DNA of 64,000 bases, taken from the NCBI RefSeq assembly GCF_020731355.1, contig NZ_JAJFZK010000001.1, positions 343,487 to 407,486 of the forward strand, in the 5' to 3' direction. How positions within the stretch are numbered: position 1 is the stretch's first letter; every line of letters begins with the position of its first letter. This stretch comes from Bacillus sp. REN16. GTDB lineage: Bacteria > Bacillota > Bacilli > Bacillales > Bacillaceae_L. This document shows positions 1 to 9,720 of the stretch, piece after piece. The notes under the pieces were generated by a model, which saw only the letters and a list, made by a program, of their open reading frames with translations, ran no database searches and had not been told where the DNA came from. The position numbers were made by a program, and so were the translations under genes.

Positions 1-454
1 TTGTGCCAGCTTCAATATTTTGAGCTGGATCTGTTATATTCGTCACGCCCAATCCTCGTGCCGTTGCAGGCATTAACTGCATTAAGCCAGTTGCTCCGGC
101 ATGACTTTTCGCATTCGGATTAAAATTGGATTCATTCTTAATGACTGAGCTAATTAAACGTGCATCGACATTGTACTTTTGTGCAGCATTTTGAATTAAG
201 TCATCAAAGCTTGAGGGCACAGACAAGGATTGATGATTCGAAATCGATAAAGGCAAATAATGCTTATTGGTATATAACGATGAAGGATTAACCTTCGAAC
301 GGATACTTTCACTTGGCATACTAGATGGATTAGACATCAGCTGTAACAGCATGTCCTTAAATACGGAGCCATCATCACTGGTCATCGGTGAATCATTGGT
401 TGTAACTTTTCGTAATGCCTGCAGCTCCATTAATACTTTAAAATCTATTTTCAA
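1..454 (-). CDS. yjbJ: Lytic transglycosylase, SLT domain (YjbJ-like), 3' end outside window
   Basis: The gene runs off the left edge, so only about the first 151 residues are visible. After a variable N-terminal region, a Slt70-type fold begins near residue 95: the putative catalytic glutamate sits in [10 protein letters not shown] and is followed by [13 protein letters not shown], the usual signature of soluble lytic transglycosylases that cleave peptidoglycan between MurNAc and GlcNAc. I chose the TTG at 454 because AGGAGAGGA lies six bases upstream; its TTGA overlaps the stop of the upstream CYTH gene, so the two are translationally coupled. No signal peptide is visible in the N-terminus. 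The yjbK-yjbJ order matches B. subtilis. Confidence 0.85.
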   Translation of the reverse strand, partial: MKIDFKVLMELQALRKVTTNDSPMTSDDGSVFKDMLLQLMSNPSSMPSESIRSKVNPSSLYTNKHYLPLSISNHQSLSVPSSFDDLIQNAAQKYNVDARLISSVIKNESNFNPNAKSHAGATGLMQLMPATARGLGVTNITDPAQNIEAGT

Positions 455-1050
455 CTGTGTTCCTCTCCTAGTAGAAGTTGTTTTTTTCGGTCATAAAACC
501 TGCGAATTTTATTGTCTGTTTTACGAACGGGTATTTTATAGTGATCGAGAAGTTCTTTAAATATCACTTTTCCGATTACTTCATCCATTACTTCATATTC
601 TACCTCGAAGTCTTCGTGGTTTAAATAGTAACTCTTATCCAGTACAAGTAATCCATTTTTATATCCGACTTCAGCTCGTTTTGTTTTAAGAGACCCAAAG
701 AAGGTAACATCGATTGGATTGATAGAAAGGGTTTTTAATATGAAAGAAACTTCACCATCAATGACAGGGCCACCCTCAAGCATTTGCTTGGCTTCTTCCA
801 CAGTTAAAACTTGGTGTGTTTCTAATAAACCACGTTCTGCGGGCTGTTTTAATGTGAGTGTGTAGGTGCCTTTCTTCTTGCGAATACGGAGGGCAGCACC
901 CTGGTTTTTTAAAGAAAACGCGGCTGTATCAAAATAAAAATTCTCTTGGATGATTTTTTTGTCATCGTTGATTGAGAAAGCAGAAAGTAATTGATGATAT
1001 TCATCTTCCTCTAGAATATTTTTAAATTCAATTTCAAGTTCTTGTGACAT
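451..1050 (-). CDS. yjbK: CYTH domain protein (YjbK-like)
   Basis: About 199 residues. The N-terminus carries the ELEIEFK acidic/basic motif that opens CYTH (adenylate cyclase/thiamine triphosphatase) folds, followed by alternating charged strands ([18 protein letters not shown]) typical of the triphosphate tunnel. The family hydrolyses inorganic or organic triphosphates using a divalent metal; the real substrate of YjbK is not settled. ATG at 1050 is preferred over TTG at 1059 because AAAGGA would abut the TTG. It is coupled to the downstream transglycosylase by a 4-base overlap and diverges from yjbL, with about 145 bp of shared promoter region. Confidence 0.85.
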   Translation of the reverse strand: MSQELEIEFKNILEEDEYHQLLSAFSINDDKKIIQENFYFDTAAFSLKNQGAALRIRKKKGTYTLTLKQPAERGLLETHQVLTVEEAKQMLEGGPVIDGEVSFILKTLSINPIDVTFFGSLKTKRAEVGYKNGLLVLDKSYYLNHEDFEVEYEVMDEVIGKVIFKELLDHYKIPVRKTDNKIRRFYDRKKQLLLGEEHS

Positions 1051-1195
1051 CAATTTCAACGTCCTTTATTTCAGTTTGTTATATTATATCATGTGATGTG
1101 TCTTTTTTAGGAATTGGTTAGCAGTTTCTTTAAAGAATCGTTGTAGATATGATAAAATAGGTGTGGATTTGGAAAAGAGAAAAAGGAGATTACTA

Positions 1196-1570
1196 ATGCA
1201 GAAACGGATTGAAATTAGTCATATTAATAATTCTAACAACAGATTAGAGCTGAAAGCGGATCATACAGATTTTGACACGGCTGGATTGCAGGCTAGTGGT
1301 CAAATGTTGGTTGATTCTGACTCATTGGCATTTATTTACAAGCTTGAAAATGATCAGGAGTTTATATATGTGAGTTTGACATCAGATATCTGGCCATCAC
1401 TGAAAAATGTTATTTCAGAAAAACAACAAGTTATTTTACTGCTTAAAGACAATGAATTAGAACTAACTGATATCATTCCTGAATTGGAATACCTTTTACA
1501 AAACATTGAAGGTAACACGAACTACGGCGATGAAATGGTTGCATTAGTTGAGAATACATTTTTATCCTAA
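1196..1570 (+). CDS. yjbL: UPF0738 family protein (YjbL-like)
   Basis: A 124-residue acidic cytosolic protein, close in length to B. subtilis YjbL. No catalytic motif is visible and the function is unknown. The start at 1196 is supported by AAAAGGAG eight bases upstream; an in-frame ATG at 1163 has no ribosome binding site. It is the first gene of a rightward run yjbL-yjbM-nadK-yjbO with gaps of 10 to 25 bases, so co-transcription with the (p)ppGpp synthetase and NAD kinase is likely. Its identity rests on synteny plus length and general composition. Confidence 0.8.
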   Translation: MQKRIEISHINNSNNRLELKADHTDFDTAGLQASGQMLVDSDSLAFIYKLENDQEFIYVSLTSDIWPSLKNVISEKQQVILLLKDNELELTDIIPELEYLLQNIEGNTNYGDEMVALVENTFLS

Positions 1571-1594
1571 GTCAAAGAACAATGGGGGTCTATT

Positions 1595-2236
1595 ATGAGT
1601 AAGGACTGGGATCTTTTTTTGGCTCCATATAAGCAAGCGGTTGATGAGCTAAAAATAAAGTTTAAAGGAATGAGAGCACAATTCGAAATGCAGGGTACCC
1701 ATTCCCCAATCGAATTTGTTACAGGGAGAGTTAAGCCAATCCCAAGTATTTTGGATAAAGCAAAGAAGAAAAACATTCCGCTTGATAAAATTGAGGAAGA
1801 AATGCAAGACATTGCCGGCTTGCGGATGATGTGTCAATTTGTAGATGATATTAAGCGGGTTGTCGAATTATTAAGGATGCGAAATGATTTAGAAATCATT
1901 GAAGAACGAAACTATATTACTCAAAAAAAAGAGAGCGGATATCGTTCTTATCATATCGTGATCAAGTATCCAGTCCAAACCATTAATGGTGAGAAGAAAA
2001 TTTTAGTAGAAGTTCAGGTTCGTACGCTTGCAATGAATTTTTGGGCAACGATTGAACATTCTTTAAACTACAAATATAAGGGTAGTTTTCCTGAAGAAAT
2101 CGAGAATCGCCTCCAACGTGCTGCCGAGGCTGCCTTTCTTCTTGATGAGGAAATGTCCATAATACGAGGCGAAATCCAAGAAGCACAAGCTATTTTTTCA
2201 CGAAAAACGGAAAGTAAGGAATCGGATAAAACTTAA
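1595..2236 (+). CDS. yjbM: Small alarmone synthetase, GTP pyrophosphokinase (YjbM/RelQ/SAS1)
   Basis: 213 residues, the size of single-domain small alarmone synthetases. It transfers pyrophosphate from ATP to the 3' hydroxyl of GDP or GTP to make (p)ppGpp. The RelA/SpoT synthetase signature is visible: [14 protein letters not shown], then [12 protein letters not shown], then [17 protein letters not shown], holding the substrate-binding and catalytic residues. There is no HD hydrolase, TGS or ACT domain, as expected for RelQ. The C-terminal helix is short and charged; family members form tetramers. It lies between yjbL and nadK as in B. subtilis. Confidence 0.95.
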   Translation: MSKDWDLFLAPYKQAVDELKIKFKGMRAQFEMQGTHSPIEFVTGRVKPIPSILDKAKKKNIPLDKIEEEMQDIAGLRMMCQFVDDIKRVVELLRMRNDLEIIEERNYITQKKESGYRSYHIVIKYPVQTINGEKKILVEVQVRTLAMNFWATIEHSLNYKYKGSFPEEIENRLQRAAEAAFLLDEEMSIIRGEIQEAQAIFSRKTESKESDKT

Positions 2237-2253
2237 TAGATAGGGTGTACAAT

Positions 2254-3048
2254 ATGAAATTTGCTGTGACTTCGAGAGGTGACTCGAACTCGAATACATT
2301 AATGCAAAAAATAAGAACATACTTAATGGACTTCGGGCTCACATATGACGAAGATCAACCGGACATTGTCGTTACTGTCGGAGGAGATGGTACACTGCTA
2401 TATGCCTTTCATCGGTACCGCAGCCGATTAGATAAAACAGCATTTGTAGGTATTCACACCGGGCATCTCGGGTTTTATGCAGACTGGGTTCCGGAAGAAA
2501 TAGAGAAACTTGTAATCGCTATTGCTAAAACGCCATATCAGGTGGTTGAATACCCATTGCTCGAGGTATATATTCGTTATATCAATGGTGGGCGAGAATC
2601 AAGATATCTTGCTTTAAATGAATGTACGGTAAAAAGTGTAGAGGGCTCACTTGTGATGGACCTTGAAATTAAGGGGCAGCTTTTTGAAACATTCCGTGGA
2701 GATGGGTTATGTATTTCAACTCCCTCAGGAAGCACTGCATACAACAAAGCTCTTGGTGGTGCCATTTTACATCCATCGATTGAAGCAATTCAGGTAGCGG
2801 AAATGGCTTCGATTAATAATCGGGTATTTCGAACAGTCGGTTCACCTTTAATTTTACCAAACCATCATACAATTTTAATGAAGCCAGTGAATGATGTTGA
2901 CTTTCACATTACGATTGACCATTTAACGCTTTTACACAAGGACGTGAAATCCATTCAATGTCGTGTGGCACCTGAAAAAGTGCGATTCGCCCGATTCCGC
3001 CCCTTTCCGTTTTGGAAAAGGGTACGAGATTCGTTTATTTCGGACTGA
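2254..3048 (+). CDS. nadK: NAD kinase (NadK/PpnKA)
   Basis: 264 residues. It phosphorylates NAD to NADP in the cytosol. The diagnostic GGDG motif is in [14 protein letters not shown] near residue 45, and the second conserved block (NECTVKS, then [21 protein letters not shown]) builds the nucleotide site. ATG at 2254 follows AGGGTGTACAAT; an upstream in-frame GTG at 2245 would sit inside that binding site. Its place right after a (p)ppGpp synthetase and before an RluD-type gene is the standard Bacillus arrangement. Confidence 0.95.
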   Translation: MKFAVTSRGDSNSNTLMQKIRTYLMDFGLTYDEDQPDIVVTVGGDGTLLYAFHRYRSRLDKTAFVGIHTGHLGFYADWVPEEIEKLVIAIAKTPYQVVEYPLLEVYIRYINGGRESRYLALNECTVKSVEGSLVMDLEIKGQLFETFRGDGLCISTPSGSTAYNKALGGAILHPSIEAIQVAEMASINNRVFRTVGSPLILPNHHTILMKPVNDVDFHITIDHLTLLHKDVKSIQCRVAPEKVRFARFRPFPFWKRVRDSFISD

Positions 3049-3059
3049 TGAAGGGGTAG

Positions 3060-3965
3060 ATGCTAGTGGCGGCTTTTACATTAGAATGGAAAATATCATC
3101 ACAAGATACAGGAAAATTAGTTAGAGAGTTTATAAAAGAGCAGAACATCTCAAAAACGGCTCTTACTGATATAAAATTCGCAGGTGGCGGGATTTTTGTA
3201 AATAAAGACCCTGTTACGGTTCGCCACCGCTTAAACGAAGATGAAGTTTTAAAAGTGGTATTCCCGCATGAGAAACCGAGTTTAGAGCTAAAGCCCGAAA
3301 ATCTGCCTATACAGATTGTATATGAGGATCCATTTATGTTGGTTGTGAACAAGCCTGCAAACCAACAATCAATCCCATCGCGCGAAAGCCGGACTGGTAG
3401 TCTCGCGAATGCACTTTTGCATTATTATCAATCTACTGGTCTTAATGCAACGGTTCATTTAGTTAATCGACTTGATCGGGATACCTCTGGATTATTACTA
3501 GTAGCAAAGCATCGTCACATCCATCATCTGTTATCCGAGCAGCAAAAAGCTGGAAGTTTGAAGAGGACGTACGAGGCCATCGTGCATGGTGTGCTAGGGG
3601 AGGATTCTGGGACCATTGATGCCCCAATTGGGAGGAAGGACGATAGTATTATCGAGCGCCAAGTTCGAGAAGGCGGTCAAAGGGCGGTGACCCATTTTCG
3701 TGTTATTCAGAAACATAGTGATTGTACACATGTGCAGCTTCAGCTAGAGACTGGGAGAACCCACCAAATTCGAGTCCATCTTTCTTATATCGGTCATCCA
3801 ATTGTCGGGGATGATTTGTATGGGGGCATGGTTGGAGAGATAAAAAGACAAGCACTCCATTGCTGTGAGCTTAAATTTTTGCACCCAATGGATAAAAAAG
3901 AGGTAGTTTTCTATGCGGAGCTGCCGGATGATATGAAAGAGCTGTTGGAAAAAGCGACCTTTTGA
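3060..3965 (+). CDS. yjbO: RluD-family pseudouridine synthase (YjbO-like)
   Basis: About 301 residues. An S4-like N-terminal region is followed by the RluA/RluD catalytic domain: HLVNRLDRDTSGLLLVAKH carries the catalytic aspartate (RLDRDTSG) and GRTHQIRVHLSYIGHPIVGD is the conserved C-terminal block. Such enzymes convert uridines of 23S rRNA to pseudouridine; the exact target of YjbO is unproven. The start may be ATG 3060 or GTG 3066, since GAAGGGG lies close to the ATG. The TGA stop falls inside the stem-loop of the terminator that ends this operon. Confidence 0.9.
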   Translation: MLVAAFTLEWKISSQDTGKLVREFIKEQNISKTALTDIKFAGGGIFVNKDPVTVRHRLNEDEVLKVVFPHEKPSLELKPENLPIQIVYEDPFMLVVNKPANQQSIPSRESRTGSLANALLHYYQSTGLNATVHLVNRLDRDTSGLLLVAKHRHIHHLLSEQQKAGSLKRTYEAIVHGVLGEDSGTIDAPIGRKDDSIIERQVREGGQRAVTHFRVIQKHSDCTHVQLQLETGRTHQIRVHLSYIGHPIVGDDLYGGMVGEIKRQALHCCELKFLHPMDKKEVVFYAELPDDMKELLEKATF

Positions 3966-3980
3966 GGTCGCTTTTGTGTT
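3950..3980 (+). terminator. Rho-independent terminator of the yjbL-yjbO operon
   Basis: AAAAGCGACC, a four-base loop region, GGTCGCTTTT: a perfect GC-rich stem followed by T residues. The stop codon of yjbO lies within the hairpin. Confidence 0.85.
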
Positions 3981-4040
3981 GACGGAATGTTTTTTTATTT
4001 ATTGCAGGTAGTGAGAAATATTGTTCAATTATTCGGATAA

Positions 4041-4150
4041 CGCAATTAACCGAAATAAAGCGCAATTATCGAGATTATAGCGCAATTAACCGGAATAAAG
4101 CGCAATTATCGAAAATATAACGCAATTAGCCGGAGTATAGCGCAAATGTC
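4041..4150. repeat. Six-unit 20-bp tandem repeat, alternating two variants
   Basis: CGCAATTA recurs exactly every 20 bases at 4041, 4061, 4081 and 4101, as CGCAATTA again at 4121, and degenerates to CGCAAATG at 4141. The units alternate between an AACCG(A/G)AATAAAG tail and an ATCGA(G/A)ATTATAG tail, so the true repeat is 40 bp. It lies between two convergent genes (yjbO and prpE). Twenty is not a multiple of three and no gene crosses it. There are no spacers, so this is not a CRISPR. The role is unknown. Confidence 0.9.
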
Positions 4151-4180
4151 ATCGATTAAAAAGCAAAACCACTACCCAAA

Positions 4181-4909
4181 CTACCGAAACTTCTCTTCCA
4201 CAATTGGCATTGACGAAGGCACTGATACTGTCTCCATCTCTGGATACCTTAGAGCCGTCAATTTACCGCCGAACACACAACCGGTATCGATATTTAGCGT
4301 ATAATTTACCCATCTTGGCTCCTTCACTGGCGTGTGGCCATAGACAATCCACGGAGAGCCCTTATAATACTTAGCCCAATCTCGTCGTTCTGGCGTACCA
4401 TCTGGATTATTCTTGCCCGTAATATCCCCATACAACACAAAGGTTTTCACCTTTTTATCATTCCGGCCAATATAATCCTCACGAATTCCTGCATGGGCAA
4501 TGACAAGTTTCCCATCATCCAATCTCTCATATAGCGGAGCAGCCTCATACAATTTAATGAACTGATTACGAATTGATTCTTGTTTCTTTTTATCAATGGA
4601 CTCAAATTCGGCCACAGTTGTTTCCAAGCCATGTGTCGTTTGGACCTTGTTCCCTTGAAAAAATCGATAAAGCTTATTACAGTGATTACCAGGAACATAA
4701 TAGGCCTGTTTCTCCTGAACAACCAACTTAAACACAGTTTCAATTACCTTCAATGACTCTGGACCGCGATCTGTTAAGTCCCCAACAAATGCTAAGATAC
4801 GGTCATGATGTATGGGAATCCCGCTCTTCCAGGAATAACCTAAGTTCGTTGTTAATTCTATAAACTCCTGATAGCACCCATGAATGTCACCGATTACATC
4901 TATTTTCAT
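4181..4909 (-). CDS. prpE: Bis(5'-nucleosyl)-tetraphosphatase / metallophosphatase PrpE
   Basis: 242 residues of the PPP-type metallophosphoesterase family. The metal-binding motifs appear in order: DIHGC (residue 8), GDLTDRGPE (about 43), GNHCNKL (about 75) and a distal histidine in AHAGI and YGHTPV. PrpE of Bacillus splits diadenosine tetraphosphate and has protein phosphatase activity; in B. subtilis it has been linked to spore germination. Length and position next to yjbO match B. subtilis. Confidence 0.92.
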   Translation of the reverse strand: MKIDVIGDIHGCYQEFIELTTNLGYSWKSGIPIHHDRILAFVGDLTDRGPESLKVIETVFKLVVQEKQAYYVPGNHCNKLYRFFQGNKVQTTHGLETTVAEFESIDKKKQESIRNQFIKLYEAAPLYERLDDGKLVIAHAGIREDYIGRNDKKVKTFVLYGDITGKNNPDGTPERRDWAKYYKGSPWIVYGHTPVKEPRWVNYTLNIDTGCVFGGKLTALRYPEMETVSVPSSMPIVEEKFR

Positions 4910-4926
4910 AATAAAGCACCTCTACA

Positions 4927-4977
4927 CAAAAAAATCACGTCACTCCCCTATTATAGGGAAAACAACGTGATTTTATT
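4927..4977 (-). terminator. Terminator downstream of rodA-like gene
   Basis: On the minus strand AAATCACGT pairs with ACGTGATTT around an inner CCCTATTATAGGG hairpin and runs into a T-tract. It ends the leftward rodA-like transcript before prpE. Confidence 0.7.
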
Positions 4978-4983
4978 TCTTAT

Positions 4984-6165
4984 TTAATCGAACATGAATT
5001 TCTTCGTTCTTGAACGAACATTCAGGACAATCCCGATAGCGAGCATATAGGTGGCAAGGGAACTTCCTCCATAGCTAATGAACGGCAATGGAAGCCCTGT
5101 AATCGGTAAGATACCAACTGTCATTCCAACATTTTGGAATACCTGAAAGGTAATCATTCCGATAACACCGGCACATAAGTAACTGCCGTAGGGGTCGTGA
5201 CTTTCTAGGGCAATATGAATCATTCGATAGATTAATAAGAAAAATAAGGAAATAATAATACTTGTACCAATGAAACCAAATTGCTCGGCAACTACGGCAA
5301 AGATAAAATCGGTATGACCCTCAGGAATCGTAACCTCAGATTCCTGGAACCCTTTACCTTGCAATTGTCCAGACCCAATTGCTAGCAAGGAGCGAACTAA
5401 TTGGTGCCCCTCATTACCTGCAGTTTCGTAAGGAGCTAACCAGCCATAGAATCTGTTCATTTGGTACTGATCTGTAATAACATATTTAAAGAAAAAATCA
5501 GGAAAATAAAAGTATAGAAATACACCTAAGGAGACTATAAAAATCGCTGTAAAAACAACGGAAAAAATAATTCTCCATTTAATACCTGCAACAAGAATCA
5601 TTGTTGCGATGATTGACATAAAGACCATGGTCATTCCCATATCTGGCTGTAACACTAAAAATCCAATCGGCGGAGCAGCCGCAAGCATAATTTTTCCGAT
5701 AAGTAGAAGATCATCTTTTACATTATTTATTGGATACTTTTCTCGGTGATCTGCAATAATTTTACTTAACACAATGATGAAAATTATCTTCATTAATTCT
5801 GATGGTTGGAAACTTCCTAAACCTGGAAAACGGTACCAAGCGGTTGCCCCTTTTATATTCTCGGCAAAGGGTACAGGAAAAAAATATTTCTCGATAAAAA
5901 GACCCGATAATAAAAATAACCCGAAGCCATATAAATACCAGGAAATCATTTTAAAACGGTCAAAATCGATAACCATTGTTCCGATGATCGCAACAATTCC
6001 AATCACATACCACTGAAGTTGTTGGGCTGCGAAATTGATGTTTTTAAGCTTATCTGGTAAAAAGGGCTGTGCACTTTGAATAGCGATGGCACTAACGATG
6101 GCCATAAGAAATAAAATAAACAACAATGTATAATCTATTTTTTGTGGAGTATTTTCTTTATTCAT
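4984..6165 (-). CDS. rodA: FtsW/RodA/SpoVE family peptidoglycan glycosyltransferase (RodA-like)
   Basis: 393 residues, the length of B. subtilis RodA, with about ten hydrophobic membrane segments. SEDS signatures are present: WYRFPGLGSFQPSELMKI in the middle and ITGLPLPFISYGGSS near the C-terminus. SEDS proteins polymerise lipid II glycan chains together with a class B PBP. RodA (elongation) is favoured over FtsW (division) by length and lack of a long extension, but paralogues such as SpoVE are hard to exclude from one sequence. It diverges from mgtE, with about 250 bp between them. Confidence 0.85.
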   Translation of the reverse strand: MNKENTPQKIDYTLLFILFLMAIVSAIAIQSAQPFLPDKLKNINFAAQQLQWYVIGIVAIIGTMVIDFDRFKMISWYLYGFGLFLLSGLFIEKYFFPVPFAENIKGATAWYRFPGLGSFQPSELMKIIFIIVLSKIIADHREKYPINNVKDDLLLIGKIMLAAAPPIGFLVLQPDMGMTMVFMSIIATMILVAGIKWRIIFSVVFTAIFIVSLGVFLYFYFPDFFFKYVITDQYQMNRFYGWLAPYETAGNEGHQLVRSLLAIGSGQLQGKGFQESEVTIPEGHTDFIFAVVAEQFGFIGTSIIISLFFLLIYRMIHIALESHDPYGSYLCAGVIGMITFQVFQNVGMTVGILPITGLPLPFISYGGSSLATYMLAIGIVLNVRSRTKKFMFD

Positions 6166-6419
6166 GGATCAAAAAATCCTTTCTAATCAAGCACGAGTTT
6201 TATATCATAGAAAACAGGGTATTATTCAATATCAAATTATTTATAAAGAGCCAATTCTATCTTAGCTTATTTTTGGTTGATTGCAAATCATTACATCGTG
6301 CAAACTAAAAAATTAATAATATACAAATTGCTACTAAAAGTAAATGGTCGTATGTTACATTTTATGAATTGTATGTTAAAATTTTTATTTTCGATTATTT
6401 AGAAGGGGGGAGAAAGAAT

Positions 6420-7799
6420 ATGTTGCAACAAGAGATAAATGAAAAAGAGCAGCAGCAGTTAGAAACTGAACAATTACTGACAGCTCTGGAAAATGAGAAT
6501 ATTGACCAGTTCCGGACTATATTTTTAGATATACATCCATATGAAAGATCAAAATTCTATGCAAAATTGCCAAAAGACGCTAGAATGCACGTATATCGTT
6601 TTTTGTCTCCGGCTGAAATGGCAGAGGTTTTTGAAAACCTTGAGATCGATGAGAATGAATATGAAGAGCTTTTATCTGAGATGGACCCAACCTTTGTCGC
6701 GGATATGCTTTCACAGATGTATGCAGACGATGCTGTTGACGTATTGAATGAATTAGGTAAAGAGCAGGTCGCAAGTTATTTGACCATTATGGATGATGAA
6801 GCAGCAGGTGAAATTAAACAGCTTCTTCATTATGAGGAATATACAGCCGGTAGTATTATGACTACCGAATTTATTGCAATACACGCCAATCAAACTGTGA
6901 AATCAGCTATGTACATCTTAAAAAAGGAAGCTCCACGTGCTGAAACAATTTATTACGTGTATGTAATAAATGAAGAGAAACGACTTGTTGGTGTCATTTC
7001 AATTCGTGATTTGCTCATAAGTGATGACGATACAATGATCCATGAAATTATGAATGACCGTGTTGTATCTGTGTCTGTTAGCGAAGATCAAGAAGAGGTC
7101 GCCCGGAGGATGAAGGATTATAATTTCTTAGCAGTTCCGGTTATCGATTTTCAAAATCACTTATTAGGGATCATAACCGTAGATGACATTATTGATGTTA
7201 TGGATGAAGAGGCATCTGATGATTATTCCAAGCTTGCGGGGATTTCAGATGTGGATTCTACTGATAATAATATTTTTACATCGGCTAAAAAAAGATTGCC
7301 GTGGCTTATTATTTTGTCTTTCCTTGGAATGCTGACCGCAAGCTTAATTGGGCGATTTGAAGCGACTTTAGATCAGGTTGCAATTTTAGCCGTTTTTATT
7401 CCGTTAATTGCGGGTATGGCTGGGAATACTGGAACACAAGCATTGGCTGTTGCTGTTCGTCGAATTGCGATTGGTGAGGATGAGGAAGAAAATAAATGGC
7501 TATTAATCCTTAGAGAGGCCGGGACTGGTGTAATAACTGGGGCCGTATGTGGAACGGTAATAATGTTCGTAGTTTATTTTTGGAAAGGTGATTTCTTTCT
7601 AGGATTATTAGTTGGGTTTTCAATTTTAATCACATTGATTGTGGCAACTCTTGCTGGTGCACTTGTACCGTTGCTTATGCATCGATTAAAGGTAGACCCT
7701 GCGGTGGCATCGGGACCTTTTATCACCACAATTAATGACATTATAAGTATTTTAATTTATTTTGGATTAGCAACCTTTTTTATGGGTTATTTGGTTTGA
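6420..7799 (+). CDS. mgtE: Magnesium transporter MgtE
   Basis: 459 residues with the full MgtE layout: an acidic N domain (residues about 1-130), two CBS domains (about 135-255) and a five-helix membrane domain holding AGMAGNTGTQALAVAVRR, the pore motif. The family is a Mg2+-gated dimeric channel in the cell membrane. ATG at 6420 follows AGAAGGGGGGAG. Unlike B. subtilis mgtE, the upstream 250 bp show no recognisable M-box riboswitch, and I see no large hairpin plus T-run before the gene. The next gene, a CPA2 antiporter, starts 32 bp downstream. Confidence 0.95.
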   Translation: MLQQEINEKEQQQLETEQLLTALENENIDQFRTIFLDIHPYERSKFYAKLPKDARMHVYRFLSPAEMAEVFENLEIDENEYEELLSEMDPTFVADMLSQMYADDAVDVLNELGKEQVASYLTIMDDEAAGEIKQLLHYEEYTAGSIMTTEFIAIHANQTVKSAMYILKKEAPRAETIYYVYVINEEKRLVGVISIRDLLISDDDTMIHEIMNDRVVSVSVSEDQEEVARRMKDYNFLAVPVIDFQNHLLGIITVDDIIDVMDEEASDDYSKLAGISDVDSTDNNIFTSAKKRLPWLIILSFLGMLTASLIGRFEATLDQVAILAVFIPLIAGMAGNTGTQALAVAVRRIAIGEDEEENKWLLILREAGTGVITGAVCGTVIMFVVYFWKGDFFLGLLVGFSILITLIVATLAGALVPLLMHRLKVDPAVASGPFITTINDIISILIYFGLATFFMGYLV

Positions 7800-7831
7800 T
7801 AATTTAAAAATATCTTTTAAGGGGGTAAAAC

Positions 7832-9679
7832 ATGGAACATGGCGCTTCATTAACATCGTTAGTAATTGTGATGGTGGTGGCTTTTTTGACACCACTGTTA
7901 TTACATAGGTTTAAACTTCGCGTTATTCCTGTCGTTGTAGCAGAAATTATCATGGGGATTATTATCGGAAAAAGCGGGTTCGACGTGGTTGAACCTGATA
8001 TGTGGCTTGAAACCCTTTCAACTTTAGGATTTATCTTTTTAATGTTTTTAAGTGGGGTTGAAATTGACTTTAAAGCTTTTGCAGGTGGAAAAAAGGGACA
8101 AAAGCTACCTAGTGGTAAAAAAGCTCCTAGTACTTTCCTTGTTTCAATTGTTGTTTTTGCAGGAATTTTTATTTTATCGCTTCTGTTATCATATATATTT
8201 GTGTGGACAGGGTTTACTGATAATGCCTTTCTAATGACATTGATCATTTCTACGATTTCTTTAGGGGTTGTCGTGCCAACCCTTAAGGATGCCCAAATTA
8301 TGAAAACGAATATTGGTCAGATTATTTTACTTGTTGCAGTAGTAGCTGACCTTGTGACGATGATTTTACTTGCTGTTTTTGCTTCCATTTATGGAGGCGG
8401 GGAAAGCAATATGTGGCTCCTGTTAATCTTATTTGGTGCAGGGGTACTCCTATATTTAGTAGGAAAGAGGTTTCAGAATCGTTCCTTTCTTGAAACAATG
8501 TCAAAGGGAACCGTTCAAATTGGAACAAGGGCAATTTTTGCATTAATCATGATCCTAGTTGCTCTTTCAGAAACAATTGGTGCAGAGAATATTTTAGGGG
8601 CGTTTTTAGCCGGTGTTTTAGTATCATTATTATCACCAAATCATGAAATGGTGCAGCAGCTTGATTCATTTGGTTATGGATTTTTAATTCCGATCTTTTT
8701 TGTAATGATTGGGGTTGAGCTCGATCTATGGGCGCTTTTCCAAGATCCAAAAATCTTATTGCTCATCCCATTATTATTTATTGCTTTAGCGATTTCAAAA
8801 ATGCTTCCAATCCTATATATTAAGCGCTGGTATGATTGGCGAACCACGATTGGAGCCGGAGCCTTATTAACTTCAACATTATCTCTTGTCATTGCAGCAG
8901 CAACTGTTGGGGAGAAAATGGGAATCATTGATGATAGAATGTCGGGTGCATTAATCTTAGTTGCGGTTATTGCCAGTATTGTTTCACCAATTGGGTTTAA
9001 AAAGCTTTTTCCAAAGCAGTTGGACGAAGAGCCTGTTATTCGCGTCGCCTTTATTGGTGCAAACCAAATGTCATTACCTGTGATTCGAGAGTTGAACTCC
9101 AAACTGTATGATACGACGATTTATCATACGACGCAGGATAAAATTGATAAAAAACATTCTGATTCAGTGTTTGATATTGTCGGGCTCGAAGATTATTCAA
9201 TCGAAAGTCTTCAAAGTTCGAATGTGTTTGATGTGGATATTCTAGTTATTACAACCGGGTCTGATGAACAAAATGCTGAAATTGCAAGATTCGCGAAGGA
9301 AAGTGGTGTTGATCGTGTTATCGCACGGATTGAATCGGGTGAACTTGGCGAGGAACTCAAGGAACAAAATATTGATGTATTTTCGTTATTAATGTCTACC
9401 AATACATTACTTCGTGCGCTAATTGAGGCACCAGGTATTATGACGATCCTGACAAATCAGGAAAATTCCTTGTATCAGATTGAAATGAACAATGGTCTTT
9501 ATGATGGAACTATGCTTCGGAATTTCCCGTTTACTGGAGATGTCATCTTTGTTCGAATCTTTAGAGGCAAAGATTCTATTGTTCCACATGGGGATACAGA
9601 GCTTCTGCTAGGTGACCGATTAATTGTGACCGGCTCTAGGGAGTATGTGGATGAGTTGAAGGTGGATTTAGAATTCTAA
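7832..9679 (+). CDS. yjbQ: CPA2-type monovalent cation/proton antiporter with TrkA domains (YjbQ-like)
   Basis: 615 residues, matching YjbQ length. Residues 1-390 hold about twelve membrane helices of the Na+/H+ exchanger fold. This is followed by a cytosolic TrkA-N (RCK) domain beginning IRVAFIGANQMSLPV and a TrkA-C domain ending LLLGDRLIVTGSREYVDEL. KefB/GerN-like proteins export K+ or Na+ against protons; RCK domains gate by nucleotides, and TrkA-C domains in Firmicutes can bind c-di-AMP. That last point is family knowledge and matters because a c-di-AMP riboswitch occurs at 48.6 kb. Likely co-transcribed with mgtE. Confidence 0.9.
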   Translation: MEHGASLTSLVIVMVVAFLTPLLLHRFKLRVIPVVVAEIIMGIIIGKSGFDVVEPDMWLETLSTLGFIFLMFLSGVEIDFKAFAGGKKGQKLPSGKKAPSTFLVSIVVFAGIFILSLLLSYIFVWTGFTDNAFLMTLIISTISLGVVVPTLKDAQIMKTNIGQIILLVAVVADLVTMILLAVFASIYGGGESNMWLLLILFGAGVLLYLVGKRFQNRSFLETMSKGTVQIGTRAIFALIMILVALSETIGAENILGAFLAGVLVSLLSPNHEMVQQLDSFGYGFLIPIFFVMIGVELDLWALFQDPKILLLIPLLFIALAISKMLPILYIKRWYDWRTTIGAGALLTSTLSLVIAAATVGEKMGIIDDRMSGALILVAVIASIVSPIGFKKLFPKQLDEEPVIRVAFIGANQMSLPVIRELNSKLYDTTIYHTTQDKIDKKHSDSVFDIVGLEDYSIESLQSSNVFDVDILVITTGSDEQNAEIARFAKESGVDRVIARIESGELGEELKEQNIDVFSLLMSTNTLLRALIEAPGIMTILTNQENSLYQIEMNNGLYDGTMLRNFPFTGDVIFVRIFRGKDSIVPHGDTELLLGDRLIVTGSREYVDELKVDLEF

Positions 9680-9683
9680 AAGT

Positions 9684-9719
9684 AAGAGGGCGAACCAATT
9701 AAATGGTCGCCCTCATTTG
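9684..9719. terminator. Bidirectional terminator between yjbQ and fabI
   Basis: GAGGGCGA(C) pairs with (G)TCGCCCTC across a loop containing AATTAAATGG, with A- and T-rich flanks on both sides. It serves both convergent genes. Confidence 0.8.
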
Positions 9720-9720
9720 T

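Noticed and set aside
4041..4150. Regular short repeats as a CRISPR array
   Set aside because: Units are contiguous with no unique spacers and no cas genes are present in the window.
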